Assembly (NCBI GenBank): GCA_003481005.1
Contig: QUKC01000002.1
Location: 189,996 to 253,995 of the forward strand
From: Firmicutes bacterium TM09-10
GTDB taxonomy: Bacteria > Bacillota > Clostridia > Lachnospirales > Lachnospiraceae
Length of the DNA stretch: 64,000 bases
Direction of reading: 5' to 3'
Shown: piece by piece, positions 35,501 through 44,223 of the stretch
How the letters are laid out: each line of letters opens with the position of its first letter
Numbering within the stretch: the stretch's first letter is position 1
Made by a program: the position numbers and the translations under genes
The notes under the pieces: generated by a model
Database searches by the model: none
Seen by the model: the letters and a program-made list of their open reading frames with translations, nothing else
Told to the model about the DNA's origin: nothing

Positions 35501-37038
35501 CTGTCGCCCTCCTGCTTCTCCATCATCCGGTAAATCTGTTCCATATCCAGTGCTTTTCTGACTTCAGCTGCCAGAAGATCATACTGGCTTTCCTTAAATG
35601 CCGCATAATCCTGTGTCAGCGCCTCTGCACAGATTCCCTTTTTGGAAAGCAGCGCACCGCACAGATTTTTTGTCAGCGACCCGTTTTCAAAAAGTCCGTG
35701 CACATAAGTACCGGCAACATTGCCGCAGACTGCGCCGTCTGCCTGCCAGTCCTCCTCTGCTTCTGTGCTTCCGTTTGTCAGCGTCCGGATTCTGGAGAAC
35801 GAGTTTTTGCCATTTCCTGTTGTATGTCCCATATGAATTTCATAACCGGAAAATACACTGCCGCAAAGCGCAGCGAACAGTCCGTCTCCTGCGCCCGGGT
35901 TTTGAAGAATTTCTCCTGTCACCCGGGTCTGCACCTTTTCCTTTCCAAAAACGGTTCGAACCGGCAAAAGCCCCATTCCATGCAGGCTTCCTCCCCCTTC
36001 TTCCCCGTCCGGATCTTCGATGCTTTCGCCCAACATCTGATAGCCCCCGCAGATTCCCAGCACCGGCACGTTTGCTGCCGCAAGCTTCAAAATAGCTGCT
36101 TCCATACCATTCTGGCGCATCCATTTCAAGTCGCTCATCGTATTTTTGCTTCCGGGTATCATCACCATATCCGGCTGTCCGAGGGTTTTTACATCCCCTG
36201 CATAACGCAGACTGATCCCGGGCTGCTGCTCCAACGGGTTAAAATCGGTAAAATTCGAAATATGCGGCAGGCGAACCACTGCGATATCCACGCCTGCCCC
36301 CGCCTGTACCCGGGACAGACGAGGCGCGAGACTGTCCTCATCATCCAGCTTTGCATAAATCCACGGAATGACACCTGCTACCGGAATTTTCGTCAGCTCT
36401 TTAAGCGTTGCAAGTCCGGGTTTTAAAATCTCAACGTCTCCCCGGAACTTGTTGATAATCAGTCCTTTCACCCGTTTTCTTTCTTCCTCTTCCAGCAGGG
36501 CAACTGTCCCGTAAAGCTGCGCAAAAACGCCGCCCCGGTCAATATCTCCGGCAAGCAGCACCGGCGCGTCCACCATCTTCGCCATGCCCATGTTGACGAT
36601 ATCGTTTTTCTTTAAATTGATCTCTGCCGGGCTGCCCGCGCCCTCAATCACAATAATGTCATATTCCTCTTCCAGGGATCGGTAAGCTTTCATGATTTCC
36701 GGCACAAGCTGCTTTTTATATTTAAAATAAGACGCTGCAGGCATGTTTCCGAGCACATGCCCGTTGACAATAACCTGACTTCCCACATCACTGGTAGGTT
36801 TTAACAGAATCGGGTTCATCCTCGCATCCGGTCTGATTTTCGCAGCTTCCGCCTGCATGACCTGCGCGCGCCCCATCTCTGCCCCGTCTTCCGTGATAAA
36901 ACTGTTGAGCGCCATATTCTGGCTTTTAAACGGTGCAGTCTTAAAACCATCCTGCGTAAAAATACGGCACAGTGCCGCGCAGATCAGGCTTTTTCCGGCA
37001 CTCGACATCGTGCCCTGAATCATAATATTTTGCTTCAT
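35497..37038 (-). CDS. cbiP: cobyric acid synthase
   Basis: 513 residues. Amidates side chains b, d, e and g of adenosyl-cobyrinate diamide using glutamine and ATP. An N-terminal dethiobiotin-synthetase-like P-loop, GTMSSAGKS (about 8-16), is followed by a C-terminal class I glutaminase domain with nucleophile Cys in GICGGYQML and the HGLFEN end segment. The ATG at 37038 has a GGGGA site; earlier in-frame ATGs lack context. It overlaps cbiC by 4 bases. Confidence 0.95.
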   Translation of the reverse strand: MKQNIMIQGTMSSAGKSLICAALCRIFTQDGFKTAPFKSQNMALNSFITEDGAEMGRAQVMQAEAAKIRPDARMNPILLKPTSDVGSQVIVNGHVLGNMPAASYFKYKKQLVPEIMKAYRSLEEEYDIIVIEGAGSPAEINLKKNDIVNMGMAKMVDAPVLLAGDIDRGGVFAQLYGTVALLEEEERKRVKGLIINKFRGDVEILKPGLATLKELTKIPVAGVIPWIYAKLDDEDSLAPRLSRVQAGAGVDIAVVRLPHISNFTDFNPLEQQPGISLRYAGDVKTLGQPDMVMIPGSKNTMSDLKWMRQNGMEAAILKLAAANVPVLGICGGYQMLGESIEDPDGEEGGGSLHGMGLLPVRTVFGKEKVQTRVTGEILQNPGAGDGLFAALCGSVFSGYEIHMGHTTGNGKNSFSRIRTLTNGSTEAEEDWQADGAVCGNVAGTYVHGLFENGSLTKNLCGALLSKKGICAEALTQDYAAFKESQYDLLAAEVRKALDMEQIYRMMEKQEGDR

Positions 37039-37095
37039 TGTTTTTCCCCATTCCATTTCCGCAAACGCCTTCAGACAGTCCCGACGCAATCGGGT

Positions 37096-38166
37096 TCAAA
37101 GCTGCTTTTTTCCCTGACACAAAAAAAGTGCCTCCAGAAACCCACGGTTTTCTTCCTCTGTGCGCACTGCAATCCGGTAGTCCCCGGGCTGCAGGTTATG
37201 ATAATTGGAGCAGTCCCGCATCGGGAATCCTGCTTCTTCCATTCTTTTTCCAAGCGTCGCATCGTGACTGCGAAACAACAGATAATTGGCTTTTCCCTCC
37301 CAGACTGTAAATCCTGCCTGCCGCAAACCCTTTACCAGAATCGGTCGCTGTTGTTCCACCAGTTTCCTCACCCGGTCTGCATATGCCTGCTCCGAAAGTG
37401 CGGCGACTCCGGCTTCCTGTGCCAGAAGCGACACTCCCCACGGCTGTCCGCTTTCCATCAGCTGTTCTTTTCGCTTTGCATCACTGCACACGCAATATCC
37501 AAGCCGGACCCCCGCCATCGCATAGAGCTTTGTAAACGCTCTCAGAATCACCAGATTCGGATACTGTCCAAGATACGGCAAAAGCGTCCGCTCCTTCCGA
37601 TCCGGTAAAAATTCCAGAAAACACTCATCCAACACAAGAAGTGCACTGCATTCCCGACAGCGCTCCAGAATTGCTGTCAGTAGGCTGTGTTTTGTACACT
37701 GCCCGGTCGGATTATTCGGTTCACACAGAAAAACAAGATCTGTATCCGGCGTAATCTGTCCCAGAATATCCTCCTGAATCTGAAACTGATCTTCTTCTTT
37801 TAGTTCATAAAAATAAATCCTGCTCCCGACAAGTCCTGCCGCCTGCTCATACTCCGCAAATGCCGGAGCTGTCAGCAGTACTTTTTTCGGTTTTTCCGCC
37901 TGAAACAGCCGATAGATCAGATCCGCTGCCCCGTTGCCACAGACAATCCATTCTTCCGGACAGGAAAGCTCCTCCGAGAGTTTTTGAATCAGTTTTCTGC
38001 ATAACGGATCCGGATAACGGTCTATTTTCCCTGCCGCCCGGCAGATCGCCTCCCGGACGCCATCCGGCACGCCCAGCGGACTGACATTTGCAGAAAAATC
38101 CCGGATGCTGCGGTTTCCCAGACGCTCCTCTTGTCCTGCCCAGTCTCCGCCATGAATCAGTTCCAT
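37096..38166 (-). CDS. cobD: threonine-phosphate decarboxylase (aminotransferase fold)
   Basis: 356 residues, PLP enzyme that makes (R)-1-amino-2-propanol phosphate, the linker to the lower ligand. Fold-type I features: VCGNGAADLI, CEPNNPTGQ, LDECFLEF and the PLP-lysine segment AFTKLYAMAGVRLGY. The start at 38166 has GAGGGAG. It follows cbiB, whose product uses this compound, by 86 bases. The alternative reading as histidinol-phosphate aminotransferase is unlikely in this operon. Confidence 0.92.
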   Translation of the reverse strand: MELIHGGDWAGQEERLGNRSIRDFSANVSPLGVPDGVREAICRAAGKIDRYPDPLCRKLIQKLSEELSCPEEWIVCGNGAADLIYRLFQAEKPKKVLLTAPAFAEYEQAAGLVGSRIYFYELKEEDQFQIQEDILGQITPDTDLVFLCEPNNPTGQCTKHSLLTAILERCRECSALLVLDECFLEFLPDRKERTLLPYLGQYPNLVILRAFTKLYAMAGVRLGYCVCSDAKRKEQLMESGQPWGVSLLAQEAGVAALSEQAYADRVRKLVEQQRPILVKGLRQAGFTVWEGKANYLLFRSHDATLGKRMEEAGFPMRDCSNYHNLQPGDYRIAVRTEEENRGFLEALFLCQGKKQL

Positions 38167-38252
38167 TCTTTTCTCCCTCTGCCTGCGCACAGATTACACA
38201 GCTTTCTTTTGTGCATTCTTCTGCACCTTCCCCGCAAGCCATCTTATATATT

Positions 38253-39218
38253 CTATAACAATATACACAGTACACATCTGACCGCAAGAAACAACACGAG
38301 CGCGATCAGGCTCGCTACGATCATCATCCGGTTAATCCGCATAATATCTGCTGCTTCCACCGTCCGCAGATCCTCTCCAATCGTCGGCTTTTTTACCAGC
38401 TTTCCAAAATACCATGCATCCCCTGCAAGCAGGATGTCCAGTGCTCCTGCCGCCACACTTTCTGTCTGGGCGGAATTCGGGCTTGCGTGATTGTAACGGT
38501 CGCGCTTCCAGATTTGAAACGCATGCTTTGCGTTCTGCCCGCTCAGACATGCTGCAAACATCATCAAAAAAGCAGAAATCCGCGCCGGAATATAGTTTGC
38601 AATGTCGTCCAGCTTTGCTGCCGCGCGTCCAAAGTACAGATACCGGTCATTTTTATAGCCGACCATGCTGTCCATCGTATTGATCGCTTTATAACAAAGT
38701 CCCAACGGCGCACCTCCGATCACCAGATAAAAAAGCGGTGCTGCCACACCGTCCGAAAAATTTTCCGCCACCGTCTCAATCGCAGCCTTTGCAACTCCCG
38801 CTGCGTCCAGATTCTGCGTATCCCTTCCGACAATTCTTGCCACCGCGCTCCTGGCGCCGGGCAGATCCTGTTCTTCCAGCTTTTTTTTCACCCGCATGCT
38901 CTCTGTATACAGTCCCTTCACCGCAAGCGCCTGCCAACACCACAGCGTTTCCAGCAAAAATGCCAGCACGGGATGTACCAGACCTGCCAGATAAATTGCG
39001 GCTGCCGCCATCAGAAAGCTTCCAAGCGGCAGAATCGCTGCCAGGGCTGCTCCCGCCATCAGAAGTCCCTTTTGGGTATCCGGAAACTTCCTGCGCAGAA
39101 ATTTTTCCAGCGCGCTGATTGCTTTTCCCATATAAATAACCGGGTGCGGCATCCAGTCCGGATCCCCCAGGCATAAATCCATGAAAAAGCCGCATAAAAC
39201 GGCTGCTGCTATTCTCAT
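38253..39218 (-). CDS. cbiB: adenosylcobinamide-phosphate synthase
   Basis: 321 residues, membrane enzyme that joins aminopropanol phosphate to adenosyl-cobyric acid. The N-terminal GDPDWMPHPVIYMG is the family hallmark. ENFSDGVAAPLFY and NTMDSMVGYKNDRYLYFG follow. About five hydrophobic segments are seen. The ATG at 39218 is directly preceded by the 100-bp dispersed element (copy 2), whose last bases (GAGCGGAAAAAG) act as the ribosome site. Confidence 0.95.
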   Translation of the reverse strand: MRIAAAVLCGFFMDLCLGDPDWMPHPVIYMGKAISALEKFLRRKFPDTQKGLLMAGAALAAILPLGSFLMAAAAIYLAGLVHPVLAFLLETLWCWQALAVKGLYTESMRVKKKLEEQDLPGARSAVARIVGRDTQNLDAAGVAKAAIETVAENFSDGVAAPLFYLVIGGAPLGLCYKAINTMDSMVGYKNDRYLYFGRAAAKLDDIANYIPARISAFLMMFAACLSGQNAKHAFQIWKRDRYNHASPNSAQTESVAAGALDILLAGDAWYFGKLVKKPTIGEDLRTVEAADIMRINRMMIVASLIALVLFLAVRCVLCILL

Positions 39219-39221
39219 CTT

Positions 39222-39320
39222 TTTCCGCTCATTTCTGCGCACACTTTTACTCCTGTCGAGATTGTGTCAAGTGCGCGCAGACACAAATCCCACGATTGAG
39301 AAATTTTATTTTTCAATCTT
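39222..39320 (-). repeat. three-hairpin dispersed 5'-leader element, copy 2
   Basis: 99 bp between cobC and cbiB, inside the cobalamin operon. It is close to copy 1 over its whole length. The first stem (GATTGAAAAAT/ATTTCTCAATC) has one mismatch here; the second (GATTTGTGTC/GACACAATC) is kept; the third is weakened. The cobC stop codon and its last codons lie inside the element. Confidence 0.85.
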
Positions 39321-39926
39321 TTCTCTCTTTTCCTGCTGCCTGCGAAACGAAAGCTGCCCCTTTATCCAGAGCCTTTCGTTTTCCCAGACAAGCTTCCAGC
39401 CGTCCCCGGCCTGCGTCTGTCCCTCATAATAACTTCTTTTCGGTTCTCCGAATTGTTCTAACAGAGCCATCTGCGTGCCGCCGTGGGCCACAACCGGATA
39501 AACTGCCTGCGGTTCTTTCTGCTGCCATCCCCGGGTCAGCTCCAAAAAAGCGCTGCAGACGCGGCTGCAAAAAACTGCTTTACTCTCTCCGCCCGGACAG
39601 ACATCCAGGCAGCCGCTCTCCACCCAGCTCCGATAGGCGCTGTCATTTTGCATCTCTTCAAAATTTTTTCCTTCAAAACTGCCGAAATTCATTTCTTCCA
39701 GCCCCGGTACAAGGATCTGCTCTGCTCCTGGAAACAGAATCTGCGCCGTTTCCTGTGTCCTGCGTCTGTTCGTCACCCATACTTTGGAAACGGTTTCCGA
39801 AGCGCGGATAAGCTCCGCTTTTCCAGCACTTCCGAGGGAGGAATCCAGCCACCCGATATAACGGTGCTGCTCATTTTCTGGCGTTTTTCCATGACGGATC
39901 AGCCAGATTTCTATCTTCTGCTCCAT
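39306..39926 (-). CDS. cobC: histidine phosphatase, alpha-ribazole phosphatase type
   Basis: 206 residues of the phosphoglycerate-mutase-like branch. The phospho-histidine motif LIRHGKTPEN is at 9-18, the second catalytic His is in VVAHGGTQ. In this operon it most likely dephosphorylates alpha-ribazole 5'-phosphate or adenosylcobalamin 5'-phosphate in lower-ligand assembly. GAGAGGAAA precedes the ATG. The C-terminus (KREKIEK) is encoded by the inserted repeat element, so the original end may have been changed by that insertion. Confidence 0.88.
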   Translation of the reverse strand: MEQKIEIWLIRHGKTPENEQHRYIGWLDSSLGSAGKAELIRASETVSKVWVTNRRRTQETAQILFPGAEQILVPGLEEMNFGSFEGKNFEEMQNDSAYRSWVESGCLDVCPGGESKAVFCSRVCSAFLELTRGWQQKEPQAVYPVVAHGGTQMALLEQFGEPKRSYYEGQTQAGDGWKLVWENERLWIKGQLSFRRQQEKREKIEK

Positions 39927-39981
39927 ATTTTCCTCTCATTTCTGCCACGCCTCCCCTGTTGACAGCCGGTCCAGACAGCTG

Positions 39982-40335
39982 TTATCGAAGGTTTTCCGGC
40001 AGGCCGCACCAGACACGAATGACTTTCTGCGCCCGTTTTGCAAGCAGAATCGACAGCCGTCCGGCTGCTTCTCTTGCCTCCCGCTCTGCAGCATCTATCG
40101 GCACGACACCGCACCCGGTTTCCGTTGCGATGACGACTTCTTTTCTGCAAAGCTGCTCCGCCAGCTTTTCCAGCTCCTCCGGCCGATTTCCGACTTTGGA
40201 AGCCAGCTGCTGTGCATCGTAAAGCACCCTGCAGTTATCCTCTGCTTTTGTCGAAAAATCTGCTTCCGTATAGCCGAAAGTTTCCCGGACATACTCCCGT
40301 TTTCCGGCCGCATATGGTCCAAAAATATAAATCAT
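39982..40335 (-). CDS. degenerate, shortened CobU-like protein
   Basis: 117 residues. It resembles the adenosylcobinamide kinase CobU by eye: an N-terminal P-loop-like IFGPYAAGK, and the late segment TETGCGVVPIDAAEREAREAAGRLSILLAKRAQKVIRVWCGLPENL, whose first part lines up with the EVG-GIVP and GR-NQ-LA region of CobU. About 60 residues of the middle, including the guanylate-binding part, are missing, and Ser/Thr after the P-loop Lys is Arg. A full CobU is two genes upstream in the same operon. The role is unknown: perhaps a regulatory or partner subunit. AAAGGAAC precedes the ATG. Confidence 0.75.
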   Translation of the reverse strand: MIYIFGPYAAGKREYVRETFGYTEADFSTKAEDNCRVLYDAQQLASKVGNRPEELEKLAEQLCRKEVVIATETGCGVVPIDAAEREAREAAGRLSILLAKRAQKVIRVWCGLPENLR

Positions 40336-40419
40336 GCCTGTTCCTTTCCCTTCTCCTGCAAAAACTACCCTTCGCCAGCGCCATTTACAAGATCGCATCT
40401 GTGATGTTTTTTTGCCGCA

Positions 40420-41178
40420 CTACAGATACTCTGTCAGTACCACTGCTGCCAGCATGAAAAGTTCGCACATCTGGACAAACCATCCTGCCAGGTCCCCCGA
40501 CAGGCCGCCGAATTTTCCAATCAGCCGGAACCGATAATACAAAAAAGTCCCGATTGCGGCAATGCTTACGCCAATGCCTTTTTTCCCGCAGCAAATGCAG
40601 CAAAGGACACAAAGGACTGCTGCCAGGACAGCAAGAAACGTTCGCACCTTCTTTTTATCCGCGTACTCTGCAAAAGTATATGCCAGACCACTGTTTTTCG
40701 CAAGAGGGAAGCTCGCAACTGCAAGCCCGGAAAGGCTTCTGCTGATACAATAGCCAAACGCCAGCGCCGTCAGATCTGCCTGCATTTGTGCTGCCGTCAC
40801 TGCAAGAGCAAGCTGGGCGACAAAATAACAGCCCAGCCAGATCGCCGCGAACGCGCCCATATGCGGGTCCTTTAAAATCTGTAGCTTTTTTTCTGTATCC
40901 TGATGACTTGCCAGAGCATCTGCCGTATCGCAGAAGCCATCCAGATGAATGCCTCCGGTCACAAGTACCGGAAGTACACAGATTCCCGCCGCCAGTATCC
41001 ATTCCGAAAACTCCATCCGCAGGCACACAAAACGCCACAGGCACACCAGCGCGCCGATCACTGCGCCGATCAGCGGGAACGCGCACAACGCATAGCGCAT
41101 ACTTTTATTTGTCCATTCTGTCTGCGGCATCGGAATTGCCGAAAACATCGAAAATGCCACGATCACTGTCGAAATCAT
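40420..41178 (-). CDS. cobS: adenosylcobinamide-GDP ribazoletransferase
   Basis: 252 residues, multi-span membrane enzyme that condenses adenosylcobinamide-GDP with alpha-ribazole (or its phosphate). The hallmark GGIHLDGFCDTADAL (about 75-89) and the early PMPQTEW segment are present. Its ATG overlaps the cobU stop (ATGA). Hydrophobic segments fill the C-terminal half. Confidence 0.95.
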   Translation of the reverse strand: MISTVIVAFSMFSAIPMPQTEWTNKSMRYALCAFPLIGAVIGALVCLWRFVCLRMEFSEWILAAGICVLPVLVTGGIHLDGFCDTADALASHQDTEKKLQILKDPHMGAFAAIWLGCYFVAQLALAVTAAQMQADLTALAFGYCISRSLSGLAVASFPLAKNSGLAYTFAEYADKKKVRTFLAVLAAVLCVLCCICCGKKGIGVSIAAIGTFLYYRFRLIGKFGGLSGDLAGWFVQMCELFMLAAVVLTEYL

Positions 41179-41705
41179 TGGATTTTTCCTCCCTGCTTAT
41201 GCCAGATCCAACACCCTGCTGTAATTTCCGCTGCCGCATCCGCCATTTTTGCAATTTCCCGGTTGATTTTCCCGAGGATATCCAGATACCGCACCGTAGA
41301 TGGATCATAATTTGTCCCGCCCTCGAACACTTCGTTGCTGACAATGATCAGATGCCTGCACTGGTTTTCCAGAGCTTTTACGCCTGCCAGAATTTCTTCG
41401 CTGCACCGATCCTCTCCGACGCCCTCCGGCGCGTAGATTTCATTCGCAGTCAGGTTGCTCATACATTCCAGTAAAACGACGCTGTCTTTCGGAACGCGCA
41501 CCTGTTTTAAACCGGTATAACATTCCACAGTCTGAAAATTTTTCTGTGCGCGCATCCCACGATGTTTTTCAATCCGTGCCAGACATTCGTTGTCCATCGG
41601 CTGCATCGTTGCGATGTAAATACGGTTTTCTCCGGCTTCCATCGCGTAATTTTCCGCAAAAGCGCTCTTTCCGCTCGCGCTTCCGCCCACAATCAATGTC
41701 AGCAT
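41175..41705 (-). CDS. cobU: adenosylcobinamide kinase / guanylyltransferase
   Basis: 176 residues, usual size. P-loop GGSASGKSAFAE at about 7-18, the GMP-accepting region RIEKHRGMRAQ with the phosphohistidine candidate, then VVLLECMSNLTANE, VSNEVFEGG. Phosphorylates adenosylcobinamide and adds GMP. Note EVFEGG where most have EVG-GIV: a divergence in the late motif. GGAAGGA precedes the ATG. Overlaps cobS by 4 bases. Confidence 0.95.
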   Translation of the reverse strand: MLTLIVGGSASGKSAFAENYAMEAGENRIYIATMQPMDNECLARIEKHRGMRAQKNFQTVECYTGLKQVRVPKDSVVLLECMSNLTANEIYAPEGVGEDRCSEEILAGVKALENQCRHLIIVSNEVFEGGTNYDPSTVRYLDILGKINREIAKMADAAAEITAGCWIWHKQGGKIQ

Positions 41706-41734
41706 ATCCTTCCTCTTTTCCGTTTTCTGCTTCC

Positions 41735-42808
41735 TTACAGCTGGCTGCCCTGCTCTTCATAGGCCTCAATTGAAAGCTCTCCGAATGTAGAACCCTGATA
41801 GACGCTGCACGCCATATCCAGCATCGGAATCGCGCACAGCGCACCGGTTCCTTCTCCGAGACGCATGCCCGCCGTGATCATCGGTTCCAGACCGATTGCA
41901 TCCAGAATCATGCATCCGGCCGGTTCCGCAGATACATGAGTTGCCAGCATTGCCTTTTTGGAAGCCGGGCAGATTTTTACCGCCAAAAGTGCCGCCACTG
42001 CAGAGATCACACCATCAATCAGCACCGGAACCTGATACAGCGCGCCGCCAAGGTAGAGGCCGACCATTCCTGCAATATCGAACCCGCCAAGCATAGAGAG
42101 CACACTGAGCGGATCTTCCGGATCCGGGTGGTGAAGCTTTATCGCTTTCTTTATTGCCTCCAGTTTACGGGAAAGCCCGCTGTCAGACAAGCCTGCACCG
42201 CGTCCCGTCACAAGCAGCGGATCACAGCCAAGCAGAACCGAAGCAACCGCGCTGGACGTCGTCGTATTGCCAATTCCCATTTCTCCGGTCACCAAAAGCT
42301 TTACCCTATCCTCTTTTGCGCACTTTGCAAGCCCGATTCCCGTTTCGATACAGCGGTACAGCTCTGCCTTTGTCATCGCCGGCTTTTGCGTAATATCCGC
42401 CGTCCCGTTGGCGATCCGACAGTTTCGGACTCCAGGATTTCCCGGATAATTTAAAATTCCGAGATCGACCGCCTCTACCTGACAGTTCGCCACCTTTGCC
42501 ATCCTGCAGGCGCTGCTTTTTCCGGCGGCAAAGCTGTCTGCCATCCGCGCGGTCACCTCGCTTCCGGTCTGTGTGACATTCTGTGCCACTACGCCGTTAT
42601 CCGCACACATCAGATACAATCTGCGCACCGACAGGTCAATGTCCGCGCTCCCAGTCAGCGCTGCAATCCGAATCAGCGCATCCTCCAAAATTCCAAGGCT
42701 TCCCAGGGGCTTCGCCACACTGTCCCATCGTTGCTTCGCTTCCGCCGCTGCCTTTTTGTCCGGCTCCGATATCTGATTCAGCTGATTTGATAACCTTTCC
42801 AAATTCAC
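41735..42808 (-). CDS. cobT: nicotinate-nucleotide-dimethylbenzimidazole phosphoribosyltransferase
   Basis: 357 residues. Activates the lower-ligand base to alpha-ribazole phosphate. Visible: MCADNGVVAQNVTQTG, TGEMGIGNTTTSSA, and GEGTGA near the C-terminus with the catalytic Glu. The start is the GTG at 42808, which overlaps the cbiA stop (GTGA) and has GGGAGAAGG before it; an ATG 30 bases earlier would lengthen the protein beyond the family norm. The base accepted is not predictable, and no benzimidazole-synthesis genes are present here. Confidence 0.94.
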   Translation of the reverse strand: MNLERLSNQLNQISEPDKKAAAEAKQRWDSVAKPLGSLGILEDALIRIAALTGSADIDLSVRRLYLMCADNGVVAQNVTQTGSEVTARMADSFAAGKSSACRMAKVANCQVEAVDLGILNYPGNPGVRNCRIANGTADITQKPAMTKAELYRCIETGIGLAKCAKEDRVKLLVTGEMGIGNTTTSSAVASVLLGCDPLLVTGRGAGLSDSGLSRKLEAIKKAIKLHHPDPEDPLSVLSMLGGFDIAGMVGLYLGGALYQVPVLIDGVISAVAALLAVKICPASKKAMLATHVSAEPAGCMILDAIGLEPMITAGMRLGEGTGALCAIPMLDMACSVYQGSTFGELSIEAYEEQGSQL

Positions 42809-44223
42809 AATGCCTTCTCCCTTTGCTTTTCCTGCCATTTTGCCGCTGCCCTGGCAAACCGTTCTGCCAGCCTTGGCTCTGCCAGAAAATATAAATGCGG
42901 AAAGCCTGCATACAGACTGCTTCCTGCTACGCTTCCCTCCCAGGTTTTGTTTCCGACCGGCTTTTTCATTTCAAACGCTGTCCCGTTCTGCGTACAGTCC
43001 CAGTAATGAAATTCATGCACCGGAATGCTTTCCCCTTTTTCAAACAGCATGGAATTTTCTTTTGCTGTCATGACCGCGTATCCAAAGCGCTGCAGACGGT
43101 TCGTCCGAAATCCGCTTCCATCCAAAACGCCTGTCATCTCCCAGACCTGTCCGTCAGCGTCTTCCAGTTCCTTTTGCAGATACAGGAAGCCGCCGCATTC
43201 CGCAATCGTCGGCATTCCATGACGGACCGCCTCAAAAATTGCATGACGCATCCTACTGTTTTCAGAAAGCTTCCCGGCGTGCAGCTCCGGGTATCCGCCG
43301 CCCAGATACAGTCCGCAGATGCCTTCCGGCAGCTTTTTATCTTCCATCGGCGAAAATTCCACAAGCTCCAATCCCTGTTGCCGCAGCGCTCTTTTGTTTT
43401 CTTCATAATAAAAACAAAACGCTGTGTCCTGTGCAATGCCGATTCGAAGGCACTCTTTATCCGGGGCTGGAAACTGTGGAGGATCCGGACAATCCGGGCT
43501 TTTTAACGCTGCTTCGCTTTTTATTGTCTCTGACACGCTGTCCGCTGTCGCTGCGATCCGCAGCACTTGCTCCAGATCAACATGTTGTAAAAAAGCATCT
43601 GCCAGCCTGTCCACCTTTTCCGACAGCGCTCCGACCTCCTGCGCTGTCACAAGCCCTAGATGTCTGCTTTCAAAAGAAGCATCTTCCACATAGGGCAAAA
43701 AACCAACAACCGGCAGTCCGGTCTGTTCCTCCAGCATCGGTGCAAGCAGCCGCGCCATCCTTTCCGAACAGCCATTGAGCAAAATGCCTGCAAGCTGGTT
43801 TCTTTTCCGGAAAGAAAGCATTCCCTGAACTTGTGCGGCAATCGTCAGGCTCGCACCTTTCGGACGCACAACAAGAATTACCGGAGTATTTGTTGCACAC
43901 GCAACATCCCATGTAGAGTCCCGGTCCGACACGCCGCCCAGACCGTCATAATATCCCATCACGCCCTCCAGCACTGCAATTTTACACCGCTGTTCATAGC
44001 AGGCAATCTGGCGCTGCAGTGTTTTTGCATCTGCAAAAAACAGATCCAGATTTTCTCCCGGAATGCCGAGCACACGCTGATGGAACATCGGATCGATATA
44101 GTCCGGTCCGCACTTAAACGAGGCCGCAGAGATTCCTTTTTTCTGCAGCGCCCGCAGGCACGCACAGGTAACAGCCGTCTTCCCGCTTCCGCTGGACAGA
44201 CCTGCAAATAAAATCCTATTCAT
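42805..44223 (-). CDS. cbiA: cobyrinate a,c-diamide synthase
   Basis: 472 residues. Glutamine-dependent amidation of side chains a and c. P-loop GLSSGSGKTAVTCA (about 8-21), SFKCGPDYIDPMFH, and the glutaminase part with TIAECGGFLYLQ carrying the Cys nucleophile. The ATG at 44223 has GGAGG before it and overlaps the cbiET stop by 8 bases. Linker 225-255 is variable and Pro-rich. Confidence 0.95.
   Translation of the reverse strand: MNRILFAGLSSGSGKTAVTCACLRALQKKGISAASFKCGPDYIDPMFHQRVLGIPGENLDLFFADAKTLQRQIACYEQRCKIAVLEGVMGYYDGLGGVSDRDSTWDVACATNTPVILVVRPKGASLTIAAQVQGMLSFRKRNQLAGILLNGCSERMARLLAPMLEEQTGLPVVGFLPYVEDASFESRHLGLVTAQEVGALSEKVDRLADAFLQHVDLEQVLRIAATADSVSETIKSEAALKSPDCPDPPQFPAPDKECLRIGIAQDTAFCFYYEENKRALRQQGLELVEFSPMEDKKLPEGICGLYLGGGYPELHAGKLSENSRMRHAIFEAVRHGMPTIAECGGFLYLQKELEDADGQVWEMTGVLDGSGFRTNRLQRFGYAVMTAKENSMLFEKGESIPVHEFHYWDCTQNGTAFEMKKPVGNKTWEGSVAGSSLYAGFPHLYFLAEPRLAERFARAAAKWQEKQREKAL

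Noticed and set aside
37847..38287. Minus-strand frame beginning MACGEGAEECTKESCVICAQ in the cbiB-cobD gap
   Set aside because: The Cys-containing start looked interesting, but it has no ribosome site, and most of the frame is the cobD gene in another phase.
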